Assembly (NCBI GenBank): GCA_035516895.1
Contig: DATIZY010000357.1
Location: forward strand, 1 to 24,033
Length of the DNA: 24,033 bases
Direction of reading: 5' to 3'
Origin: Gp7-AA10 sp035516895
GTDB taxonomy: Bacteria > Acidobacteriota > Thermoanaerobaculia > Gp7-AA8
The notes beneath the pieces were generated by a model, which saw only the letters and a program-made list of their open reading frames with translations, searched no databases and was not told the origin of the DNA. Every line of letters starts with the position of its first letter. Position 1 is the first letter of the stretch. Positions 1 to 6,594 of the stretch are shown one piece after another. Both the position numbers and the translations under genes were made by a program.

Positions 1-252
1 TCTCTTGTTTGTTTAGGCGCTAGGCGTCAGGCGTCAGGCGTCGGGCGTCAGGCGTCAGGCGTCAGGAGATTTGCTGACACCTGAGGCCTGAGACCTGAGA
101 CCCGATGGTGGGCATCAGACGTCAGGCGTCGGGCGTCAGGACATTTGCTGACGCCTGAGGCCCGAGGCCTGAGACCCGATGGTCGGCATCAGACGTCAGG
201 CGTCAGGCGTCAGGAGATTTGCTGACGCCTGAGGCCCGAGGCCTGAGACCCG
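1..252. repeat. Tandem and inverted GTCAGGC-type repeat array upstream of bcrB-like gene
   Basis: Two scales are visible. At 25-65 a 7-bp unit (AGGCGTC, with GGGCGTC variants) repeats in tandem. A larger unit of about 73-74 bp then recurs three times, recognised by ATTTGCTGAC near 69, 142 and 216 and ending each time in GAGACCCGATG. The third copy ends in the ATG at 253 that starts the next gene. Each unit contains both TCAGGCGTCA and TGACGCCTGA, so it can fold into hairpins. No gene is visible in this stretch. The copies are nearly identical with no unique spacers, so this is not a CRISPR array. Confidence 0.85.
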
Positions 253-1614
253 ATGAAGAGCGAATATCGCGGATCGATCCACCAGCGCCAGAAGGAACTG
301 ATGACGCGCTGGTACGAGCGGCTCGAGAACGCCGGCGACGGCGTGGCGATGATGATCTCCGGCAATTGCATCGAGCTGTTGCAGGCGTTCGACCTGCCGC
401 CGTTCTATCCGGAGATCAACGCCCTGCAGCTCGCGATCCGCCACCAGTCGCTCGAGCCGATCCTCGCCGCAGAGGAGATGGGATACGCCGCCGACAACTG
501 CGCGTACGTGAAAGCGGACGTCGGCGCGTGGCTCAAGGGCATCACTCCCACCGGACGGCCGCTCGCCCATCCCGCGCTGGTACTCTGCAATTTCGTCGGC
601 TGCAACACGTACGTGAAGTGGTTCGAGCACACCGCCGCGCTCACCGGCGCGCCGCTCTACGTGCTCGACGTTCCCTTCCTCCGCGATGGCGAACCGACTG
701 CCGATGCGGTGACCTACGTCGTCCGGCAGCTCCGCGAGGTCATCGCGCGGCTCGAGAAAATCTCCGGCCAGCGATTCGACATCGATCGCCTGCGCGAGGC
801 CGTTGCCAATGCGGCCGCGGTCGAAGACGCGTGGTCGAAGATCAAACATCTCTGCCGCAACACGCCGGCGCCGTTCGACGCCTACTTCGACGCGATCACG
901 CTCATGGGTCCGCTCTACGTCTATCGCGCGAGCCGGGAGGGCGTCGAGTTCTTCAACGCCGCCCTCGACGAGATCCAGCAGAAGGTCGATCGCAACGAAG
1001 GCGTCTACGACGCGGAGCGCTTCCGCATCGTCGTCGAAGGTCCGCCGCCGTATTCGCACTTCCGCAATTTCCGCGACATGTTCGCGAAGTGGAAAGCGGT
1101 CGCGGTCGCGTCGACCTACTCGACCGTCGGCGGTCTCTGGGAATTCGGATTCCGCCACGATCCCGACGAGCCGCTCGAATCGATCGCCCGGCACATGCTC
1201 GAGTACAACGTCACCAATCGCAATTACCTGCAGCGCTACGATCAGATCGAGCGCTATCTGCGGGAATGGAACGCGGACGGAATCGTCATCCACTTCGTCA
1301 AGAGCTGCCGCCTCTTCTCGGCCGGACAGGGCGACATGCGCGACTACTTCACCCGACAGCACGATGTGCCGACGCTCTACATCGAGTCGGACCTCGAAGA
1401 CCCGCGCTATTTCTCCGAGGCGCAGATCAAGAATCGAGTGGACGCGTTTTTCGAGGCGCTCGAGCACCGAAAGACAGTTGTCGGTTCTCAGTTGTCCGTT
1501 GTCCCCGCCCACCGCTCCGACAACCGACAACTGACAACTGACAACGCGCCGAAGGCGCCGTCCGACAACGCACCGAAGGTGCCGTCCGACAACGCACCGA
1601 AGGTGCTGAAATGA
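253..1614 (+). CDS. bcrB: Benzoyl-CoA reductase subunit B-like protein (BcrB/BzdO; 2-hydroxyacyl-CoA dehydratase family)
   Basis: Belongs to the HgdB/BcrB/BcrC family of iron-sulfur subunits. In class I benzoyl-CoA reductase the BcrB-BcrC pair binds the aryl-CoA and reduces it to the dienoyl-CoA using low-potential electrons from an ATP-driven activase. Stretches that match BcrB as I remember it: AYVKADVGAW (84-93), RFDIDRLREAV (174-184), PFDAYF (207-212), RIVVEGPP (258-265), YSTVGGLWEFGFRHDPDEPL (289-308), KSCRLFSAGQ (350-359) and IESDLEDPRYFSEA (377-390). Candidate cluster cysteines are C39, C83, C112, C117, C201 and C352. The native protein seems to end near residue 407; the last ~45 residues are repeat-derived. 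The start ATG lies at the edge of the repeat array and gives a complete N-terminus. The stop overlaps the next gene (ATGA). Class I reductases also need BcrC/BzdN, not seen here. Another aryl- or acyl-CoA substrate is possible. Confidence 0.85.
   Translation: MKSEYRGSIHQRQKELMTRWYERLENAGDGVAMMISGNCIELLQAFDLPPFYPEINALQLAIRHQSLEPILAAEEMGYAADNCAYVKADVGAWLKGITPTGRPLAHPALVLCNFVGCNTYVKWFEHTAALTGAPLYVLDVPFLRDGEPTADAVTYVVRQLREVIARLEKISGQRFDIDRLREAVANAAAVEDAWSKIKHLCRNTPAPFDAYFDAITLMGPLYVYRASREGVEFFNAALDEIQQKVDRNEGVYDAERFRIVVEGPPPYSHFRNFRDMFAKWKAVAVASTYSTVGGLWEFGFRHDPDEPLESIARHMLEYNVTNRNYLQRYDQIERYLREWNADGIVIHFVKSCRLFSAGQGDMRDYFTRQHDVPTLYIESDLEDPRYFSEAQIKNRVDAFFEALEHRKTVVGSQLSVVPAHRSDNRQLTTDNAPKAPSDNAPKVPSDNAPKVLK
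1474..1545. repeat. GTTGTC/GACAAC inverted repeat inside the 3' end of the bcrB-like gene
   Basis: Direct copies of CAGTTGTC-like units (1474-1504) face copies of GACAACTGACAAC (1519-1545), forming an imperfect long hairpin. It lies in frame in the last part of the coding sequence and is translated as a low-complexity tail (VVGSQLSVV...RQLTTDN) unlike anything in the family. Confidence 0.85.
1541..1611 (+). repeat. 24-bp tandem repeat, about three copies, coding for an APKxPSDN tail
   Basis: Copies begin at 1541, 1565 and 1589, each starting ACAACGC(A/G)CCGAAGG. The 24-bp period keeps the frame and encodes APKAPSDN, APKVPSDN, APKVLK at the C-terminus of the bcrB-like protein. It ends exactly at the start codon of the next gene. 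Confidence 0.88.
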
Positions 1615-2429
1615 GATTCGCCGCCGGCGTCGATGTCGGCTCGACGCAAACGAAAGCCGTGATGATGGAAGAGTCGGCGGGCATCGTCGGACGCGCGCTC
1701 GTCGACACCGGCGCAAACGTTTCGAAGGCGGCCGAGAACGCGTTTCGCGTGCTCTGTGCCGAATCGAATGTCGATCCGCGCGACGTCGGCTTCGTCGTCG
1801 GCACCGGCTACGGCCGCTACAAGATCGCGTTCGGCAACGCGCAGATGACCGAGATCAGCTGCCACGCGCGCGGCGCGCACCACGTTTTTCCGAACACGCG
1901 CACCGTGATCGACATGGGCGGGCAGGATTCGAAAGCGATCCGCGTCGGCGCGACCGGCGAAGTTCTCGACTTTGTGATGAATGACAAATGCGCGGCAGGA
2001 ACCGGGCGCTTTCTGGCCAATGCCGCCGACGTGCTGAACATCAGTCTCGACGAGATCGGACCTCTCTCGCTCAACGCAACGCGGCCCGTGAAAATCACCA
2101 CCGTCTGCACCGTCTTCGTCGAGTCGGACATCCTGTCGTACCTCGCCCAGGGGAAGAAAGCGCCCGACATTCTCGGCGGCGTTCATCAGGCGATCGCCAA
2201 GCGCACGGTCTCGCTCGCGCGGCGCATCGCCATCGAGCCGGCGATCACGATCACCGGCGGCGTCGCCCGCAACGTCGGCATGGTCAAAGCGCTCGAGGAC
2301 GTGCTCGCCACTCCGCTGCAGGTGTCGACCGATTCGCATTTCACCGGCGCAATCGGCGCGGCGCTCTTCGCGCTGGAAAAAATGGATCAGAGTTTCGAGG
2401 CGACAGTGTATGTACACGGCAGCCATTGA
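1611..2429 (+). CDS. BcrA/BzdP-type ATPase activator subunit (BadF/BadG/BcrA/BcrD family)
   Basis: ASKHA-fold ATPase that would hydrolyse ATP to push electrons at low potential into the reductase. Visible motifs: phosphate-1 DVGSTQTK (8-15), TGYGRY (65-70), phosphate-2 DMGGQDSK (101-108), NDKCAAGTGRF (124-134) with C127, TTVCTVFVESDI (163-174) with C166, and adenosine motif TGGVARNVGM (215-224). C127 and C166 are the usual ligands of the single [4Fe-4S] cluster shared between two subunits. At 272 residues it is nearer the short BzdP/BzdQ-type subunits than the long Thauera BcrA. It starts inside the stop of the bcrB-like gene (ATGA) and overlaps the next gene by 20 nt, so the three products are probably made in step. 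A homodimeric dehydratase activase (HgdC-like) is the alternative, but the second adjacent paralog favours a heterodimer. Confidence 0.88.
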   Translation: MRFAAGVDVGSTQTKAVMMEESAGIVGRALVDTGANVSKAAENAFRVLCAESNVDPRDVGFVVGTGYGRYKIAFGNAQMTEISCHARGAHHVFPNTRTVIDMGGQDSKAIRVGATGEVLDFVMNDKCAAGTGRFLANAADVLNISLDEIGPLSLNATRPVKITTVCTVFVESDILSYLAQGKKAPDILGGVHQAIAKRTVSLARRIAIEPAITITGGVARNVGMVKALEDVLATPLQVSTDSHFTGAIGAALFALEKMDQSFEATVYVHGSH

Positions 2430-3201
2430 CATCGGCACGGGCTTCACGAAGGCGGTGGTCTTCGATGCGGCGGCCTCGCGCATGTTCGGCCGCGGCCGCG
2501 TGAAAACCGGCGTCGATCTCGACGGCGCTGCCGGACGCGCACTCGCGCACGCCATCGCCGACGCGGGTCTCGCCGCATCCGACATCGCCTACACCGCGAC
2601 CACCGGCTTCGGCCGCTACGGCTTCGCCGCGCGCGACATTCAGATCACCGAGATCACCAGCGCCGCCGCCGGCGCACATCTGCTTTTTCCGTCATCACCC
2701 GTCGTGCTCGACATCGGCAATCAGGCGACGCGCGCGATTGCGCTGACGCCCGAGGGAAAAGTGAAAGCGTTCAAGACGAACGACAAGTGCGCGGCCGGAT
2801 CGGGAAGCTTCATCGGACGCGCGGCGAAATATCTGCAGGTCGACATCGAAGACGTCGGATCGCTCGCGCTCCATGCGACGAGTCCGCAGCCGATCAGCAG
2901 CGTCTGCGCGGTGCTCGCCGAGAGCGAGATCATCAACCTCGTCAGCGCCGGCACCTCGGTCGAAGACATTCTGCGCGGCATTTACGATTCGCTCGCCGAG
3001 CGCGCGGCCACGCTGCTTCGCCGCGCGGGCCTCGGCAGCGAGCTGACATTCGTCGGCGGTGTGGCGCGGCAGGCCGGCATGATCCGCGCCCTCGAATCGC
3101 GCCTCGGCGTCACCGTTCATGTGCCGGACGATTGCGATCTCGTCTGCGCCCTCGGCGCCGCGGTCCTCGGTTCACGCCGCGCGCAGCGGGCCGTCGCGTG
3201 A
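2410..3201 (+). CDS. BcrD/BzdQ-type ATPase activator subunit with altered phosphate-2 motif
   Basis: Second BadF/BadG/BcrA/BcrD-family protein (263 residues), paralogous to the preceding gene and aligned with it almost without gaps: DIGTGFTK (7-14), TGFGRY (65-70), NDKCAAGSGSF (124-134) with C127, SSVCAVLAESEI (163-174) with C166, VGGVARQAGM near 215-224. It should complete the heterodimer around the shared [4Fe-4S] cluster. The phosphate-2 loop reads DIGNQATR where the upstream paralog has DMGGQDSK, so the second glycine, the acidic residue and the lysine are all changed. ATP turnover by this subunit may be impaired. It overlaps the previous gene by 20 nt, and its TGA lies within the GTGA start of the next gene. 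Confidence 0.87.
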   Translation: MYTAAIDIGTGFTKAVVFDAAASRMFGRGRVKTGVDLDGAAGRALAHAIADAGLAASDIAYTATTGFGRYGFAARDIQITEITSAAAGAHLLFPSSPVVLDIGNQATRAIALTPEGKVKAFKTNDKCAAGSGSFIGRAAKYLQVDIEDVGSLALHATSPQPISSVCAVLAESEIINLVSAGTSVEDILRGIYDSLAERAATLLRRAGLGSELTFVGGVARQAGMIRALESRLGVTVHVPDDCDLVCALGAAVLGSRRAQRAVA

Positions 3202-4517
3202 TTCTCCCGGCGCTTCTGTTCGCGGCCGCGGTGCCGTACTCGCTCCAGCGGCTGGAGCTCAATCTCGTTGTCGACTACGAGCAGGAGCGGATCGACGGAA
3301 CCGCCCGCCTAACAATTCGAAACGACTCTTCCCGACCCGCCGCCACCGTCCCGCTCCTCCTCGGCCGTTTGATGACGGTGAAGAGCGCGGACGGATTTCC
3401 GTTCGATCAAAAGATCAACACATTCGAAGACGAGCCGAAGCGGCAGGTCGACGCGATCACGGTCCGCCTACCGAAGCCGCTCGCGCCCGGCGCGACGGCG
3501 ACAGTTTCAATCGACTACGGCGGCTACATCGTTCCGTACACCGAGACGGGGAATCTCTACGTCCACGATACCGTCTCGCCCGATTTCACGATCATCCGCG
3601 AAGATGCCTACTCGTTCCCGACCCTCGGCACCACATCGGGCGAGGTGAATCGCAAAATTCATCGGGGAGATTTCACATTCGATGCGAAGATCACCGTCCC
3701 GATCGGATTCACGGTCGCCGCCGGAGCGCTCGTCGATTCGAAAGTCGTCGAAGGAAAGACGACGTTCCACTTCGGGAGCGATGTGCCGGTGCCCTTCGTG
3801 AATTTTCCGATCGCGAAATTCCGCATCCTCGATGACGGGCCGGCTCGCGTCTACTACCTGCCGGAGGATGCTGCGGGCGCAAAGGTCGTGATGCAGAAAA
3901 CGCGCGCCGCGCTCGATCTGCTGACCCAATGGTTCGGACCGCTGCATCGTGCCGCAACGCTGACGCTCATCGAGATTCCCGAGGGGTGGGGATCGCAGGC
4001 AGCGTTGATTCCGGGGATCATCCTCACTGCCGACGACTTCAGGGACCCACGCTACGAGGCGGGGCTGTACCACGAGATCGCGCATCTGTGGAACGGAATC
4101 GAGAACGAGAATCCGCCGGCGCGCCTCAACGAGGGTCAAAGCATGTGGCTGCAGTGGATCGTATCGGAAGAGCTGGACGGACTGCCGCCGGAGCGCGTTG
4201 CCAAAGCGGAGAAGCGTGCGGCCGAGAAGGCGCTCGCCGAGCCGCGGCTGGCCACCGTTCCTCTTGCCGATTACGGCGCGCATGACCTGACCGACTTCAG
4301 CTACAGCGTCGGCGAGCTCTATTTTGCCGCGCTGGAAAAAGCGATCGGACGCGACGCGTTGTTCGGTGTTCTGCGCGATTACTACCAATCGCATCCGGAC
4401 GGAGCGACGGTCAACGACTTCACGACGCTTCTCGAACAGCGGTTCCCGAGCGGCGCAGCGATCGATCGCGACTGGATCGAAACGACGCGATGGCGCGAAT
4501 CACTCGCGCAGCCGTGA
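3198..4517 (+). CDS. M1-like (gluzincin) zinc metallopeptidase, probably exported
   Basis: 439 residues from the GTG at 3198, which overlaps the TGA of the activase gene by 4 nt; the open frame extends further upstream but only inside that gene. The N-terminus MILPALLFAAAVPYS is hydrophobic, like a short signal peptide without basic residues. An N-terminal beta-rich half is followed by a thermolysin-like core with HEIAH (292-296) and LNEG, giving a zinc-ligand glutamate near 312. The HEXXH-to-E spacing is 15 residues, three fewer than the usual 18 of M1 peptidases. The GxMEN substrate-binding motif is replaced by EGWGSQ, so aminopeptidase activity is doubtful. Its coupling to an aryl-CoA reductase operon makes no obvious biochemical sense. 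It is followed by ~100 bp and the inverted-repeat element. Confidence 0.82.
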   Translation: MILPALLFAAAVPYSLQRLELNLVVDYEQERIDGTARLTIRNDSSRPAATVPLLLGRLMTVKSADGFPFDQKINTFEDEPKRQVDAITVRLPKPLAPGATATVSIDYGGYIVPYTETGNLYVHDTVSPDFTIIREDAYSFPTLGTTSGEVNRKIHRGDFTFDAKITVPIGFTVAAGALVDSKVVEGKTTFHFGSDVPVPFVNFPIAKFRILDDGPARVYYLPEDAAGAKVVMQKTRAALDLLTQWFGPLHRAATLTLIEIPEGWGSQAALIPGIILTADDFRDPRYEAGLYHEIAHLWNGIENENPPARLNEGQSMWLQWIVSEELDGLPPERVAKAEKRAAEKALAEPRLATVPLADYGAHDLTDFSYSVGELYFAALEKAIGRDALFGVLRDYYQSHPDGATVNDFTTLLEQRFPSGAAIDRDWIETTRWRESLAQP

Positions 4518-4554
4518 CGCGTTCGGCTTTGCGCGCGCTCTGCGGCACAGGCGT

Positions 4555-4656
4555 ATGGAACGCCGCACGCTCCTGTTCGGATTCGCATCCTCGCTGATCG
4601 CGAACTCGCGCAAACGGGGTCAGAGCTTCAGTTGTGCTTTTCCTACCGCGCGGTAG
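4555..4656 (+). pseudogene. Possible signal-peptide stub interrupted by the inverted-repeat element
   Basis: A 33-codon frame begins MERRTLLFGFASSLIANS, which looks like the start of an exported protein with a twin-arginine or Sec signal. From 4616 it runs straight into the 30-bp inverted repeat and stops within it. This may be the 5' remnant of a gene whose body was lost when the element arrived, or a chance frame. No conserved domain remains to judge by. Confidence 0.25.
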
Positions 4657-4715
4657 ACGCGGACGCACTCCGGATCCACCCCTTGTAGGAAAAGCACAAC
4701 TGAAGCTCTGACCCC
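4616..4715. repeat. 100-bp element with perfect 30-bp terminal inverted repeats between convergent genes
   Basis: The left arm (4616-4645, starting GGGGTCAGAGCTTCAG) is matched base for base by the right arm (4686-4715, ending CTGAAGCTCTGACCCC). The 40-bp centre contains a smaller palindrome, TACCGCGCGGTA (4644-4655). The element fills the gap between two convergent genes and ends 2 bp before the stop of the minus-strand gene. It could act as a two-way terminator, but it lacks T runs. Its form suits a non-autonomous mobile element of MITE or REP type. No transposase is in the window. Confidence 0.85.
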
Positions 4716-4717
4716 AA

Positions 4718-5323
4718 TTATTTGCGTTTCCAGAGGCCTTTCGGATTCGCGCCCAGAAGTCCCGCGCGCAGCACCGCTTCGCTCACGCGGCCGAGCCTCA
4801 GATTGCGCGGCAGGCGCCACGCGCGCGGCGCGCTGTCGATCGCGTCGTCGACATAGTCCATCGGACCTTCGTCGAACCGCCAGCCGCGCGGCTCGAACTG
4901 CTCGAGATCGACCGGTACGGTGAACCCGCGCATCGTCCGCTCGCCGTATTGATTGAAGAAGCCGTCGAAGTAGCTGAGCCCGAGCGCTTCGTAGCCGTAG
5001 ATCGGCTCGCGCGAGCGGAGCGTCGTGAAGTTCGATTTCGCCACGCTCCCCCACAAATTGCTTTTGCGAAACAGCGCGACTGCATGACCGTCGTCGCGCA
5101 CGGCATCGATCCACATCATCTGCGGCGCATACCCAAGCTCGCGCAGCGCGGCGCACGCGAACAACACCCCGCTGTAGCACTGCGCTTTTCCCTTGCGCAA
5201 CACGCCGCGCGGCGACACCGCGCCGCCCTTCTCGTCGTACGGAAGCTCATCGAGAAACTGTTGAATGCGCGCCGGCGTGCGGAGCGAACGCAAAATGCGG
5301 CGCTCCTCGACAGACCACCGCAT
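4718..5323 (-). CDS. Small transglutaminase-like cysteine-hydrolase-fold protein
   Basis: 201 residues. The core KAQCYSGVLFACAALRELG (46-64) with C49, followed by DDGHAVALF with H80, looks like a transglutaminase-like fold, where Cys and His form the catalytic pair; the third residue (Asp/Asn) is not certain, with N98 in AKSNF a candidate. No signal peptide or membrane segment is seen. The first residue can be the ATG at 5323, overlapping the TGA of the upstream gene by one base, or the GTG at 5326. It is the last gene of a minus-strand run after the PLP enzyme, so it is probably co-transcribed with it. Substrate unknown. Confidence 0.68.
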   Translation of the reverse strand: MRWSVEERRILRSLRTPARIQQFLDELPYDEKGGAVSPRGVLRKGKAQCYSGVLFACAALRELGYAPQMMWIDAVRDDGHAVALFRKSNLWGSVAKSNFTTLRSREPIYGYEALGLSYFDGFFNQYGERTMRGFTVPVDLEQFEPRGWRFDEGPMDYVDDAIDSAPRAWRLPRNLRLGRVSEAVLRAGLLGANPKGLWKRK

Positions 5324-6510
5324 CACGTGACGATCGTCCGCGACGACGCGTGCGCAGTCCAGCGGCCGCTCTCGAGGATGTCGTCGATCGCGTCGAATGC
5401 GGCGTCGATCTCCTCGTCGGTCGTATAGAAATGCGGCGAGAAGCGGATGCCGGACGCCGGCCTAAAATCGCACAATATATCGTTACGATTTAATTCGCGC
5501 GACACTTCGCGCGCGTGCGGGACGACGATCGACACCGTGCCGCCGCGCCGCTCTGGATCGCGCGGCGTCCGCACTTCGAAGCCGCGCGCGTCGGCGAGAT
5601 CCATGAAGCGCCGCGTCTGACGCGACGACTTCTCGCGAATCCGCTCGATGCCCGCCTCCGCGACGATCTTCGGACCCTCGCGTGCGGCGTACAGCGCCGG
5701 AATCGGCGGAGTGCCGAGCGCGAAGCGGAGGGCGTCGTCGCGGAAGCGCATCGGCGGCGCTTCGAATCCGAACGGCTGCGCGTGCGCCATCCATCCGGTG
5801 AACGCCGGCTCGAGCCGCGGCCGCAGCTCGGGATCGACGTAGAGAAACGATCCGCCCGGTCCGCCGCAAAGCCACTTGAGGACGCCGCCCACCGCGATCG
5901 TCACGCCCCATTTCTGCAGCTCGACCGGAAGAATGCCGGCCGATTGAAAAACGTCGAGGACGAGCGTCGCGCCCACGTCGCGCGACCGTCTTGCGATCGC
6001 CGGCACGTCGGCCATGAGCGAAGATTCGAAGAAGACGTGCGACATCGGCACGAGCTCGGTTCGCTCGTCGATCGTGTCGAGAAGATCTTCGTACGCGACG
6101 GTGACGATCTCCGCGCCGAAGCGGCGCGCGAGACGGTCGTAGACGTAGCGCACCGACGGGAACTCGCCTTCGACCAGGACGACGCGATTACGCGGCGCCT
6201 GAAACTCGAACGACGACAGCACCACCGCCTCGGCCGTCGTGACATTCGGCAGCATCGTCACCGATCCGGCCGGAACGCCGAGGAGCGGAGCGATCACGTC
6301 GCCGGCATCGATCGACATCGTCCACCAGCTGTCGCCCCACGCCCGCACGCCGCGCGTCGCCCAGGTGTCGGCGAACTCCTCGAGCGCCTCGCGCGCCGCC
6401 TCCGGCATCGCGCCTAACGAATGCGACACGAGGTACTTCGTCGATTGCAGAATCGGAAAGCGATCGCGATAACGAAGGAGCGCGTCAGCCTTGTGTAGCG
6501 TGGTTGTCAT
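5323..6510 (-). CDS. Kynureninase-like PLP-dependent enzyme (aminotransferase class V fold)
   Basis: 395 residues from the ATG at 6510; a GTG three codons upstream (6519) is possible. Fold-type I PLP enzyme. KYLVSHSLGAMP (25-36) and DFRPASGIRFSPHFY near the C-terminus resemble kynureninase. The cofactor lysine is probably K212 in GGVLKWLCGGPGG, and D186 in LDVFQSAG should hold the pyridine nitrogen. True kynureninases have DLAHAAG-like sequence there; DVFQSAG is closer to cysteine-desulfurase-type enzymes, so the substrate may differ. If it does cleave kynurenine, the product anthranilate could feed aryl-CoA metabolism, a loose link to the nearby reductase operon. It lies downstream of an oxygenase gene on the same strand across an 84-bp gap holding a palindromic element. 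Confidence 0.8.
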   Translation of the reverse strand: MTTTLHKADALLRYRDRFPILQSTKYLVSHSLGAMPEAAREALEEFADTWATRGVRAWGDSWWTMSIDAGDVIAPLLGVPAGSVTMLPNVTTAEAVVLSSFEFQAPRNRVVLVEGEFPSVRYVYDRLARRFGAEIVTVAYEDLLDTIDERTELVPMSHVFFESSLMADVPAIARRSRDVGATLVLDVFQSAGILPVELQKWGVTIAVGGVLKWLCGGPGGSFLYVDPELRPRLEPAFTGWMAHAQPFGFEAPPMRFRDDALRFALGTPPIPALYAAREGPKIVAEAGIERIREKSSRQTRRFMDLADARGFEVRTPRDPERRGGTVSIVVPHAREVSRELNRNDILCDFRPASGIRFSPHFYTTDEEIDAAFDAIDDILESGRWTAHASSRTIVT

Positions 6511-6524
6511 TCGAATCACGACCC

Positions 6525-6592
6525 GTGTGAGGACCGGCTTCAGCCGGCCGGCACACAGTTGCTGCCCGGCCGCCCAAAGCCGGCCCGCACAC
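6525..6592. repeat. Family A palindromic element (GCCGGCTTCAGCCGGC type), intergenic copy
   Basis: Begins GTGTGAGGACCGGCTTCAGC and ends AGCCGGCCCGCACAC, so the outer arms GTGTG/CACAC and the inner CCGGCTTCAGCCGG both pair. It fills nearly all of the space between two minus-strand genes. Related copies lie at 7844-7888, 14287-14310 and 23372-23414, all inside genes. Confidence 0.8.
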
Positions 6593-6594
6593 TC

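Noticed and set aside
1..252. Possible CRISPR array
   Set aside because: The ~73-74-bp units repeat along their whole length with no unique spacers, and no cas gene is near.
196..1716. 506-codon minus-strand frame opposite the reductase subunit
   Set aside because: Antisense to a gene with strong family matches, and its N-terminal part is just translated repeats.
5323..6510. Firm assignment as kynureninase (kynU) in an anthranilate to benzoyl-CoA route
   Set aside because: The DLAHAAG-like motif is replaced by DVFQSAG, and no tryptophan dioxygenase, formamidase or anthranilate-CoA ligase is present.
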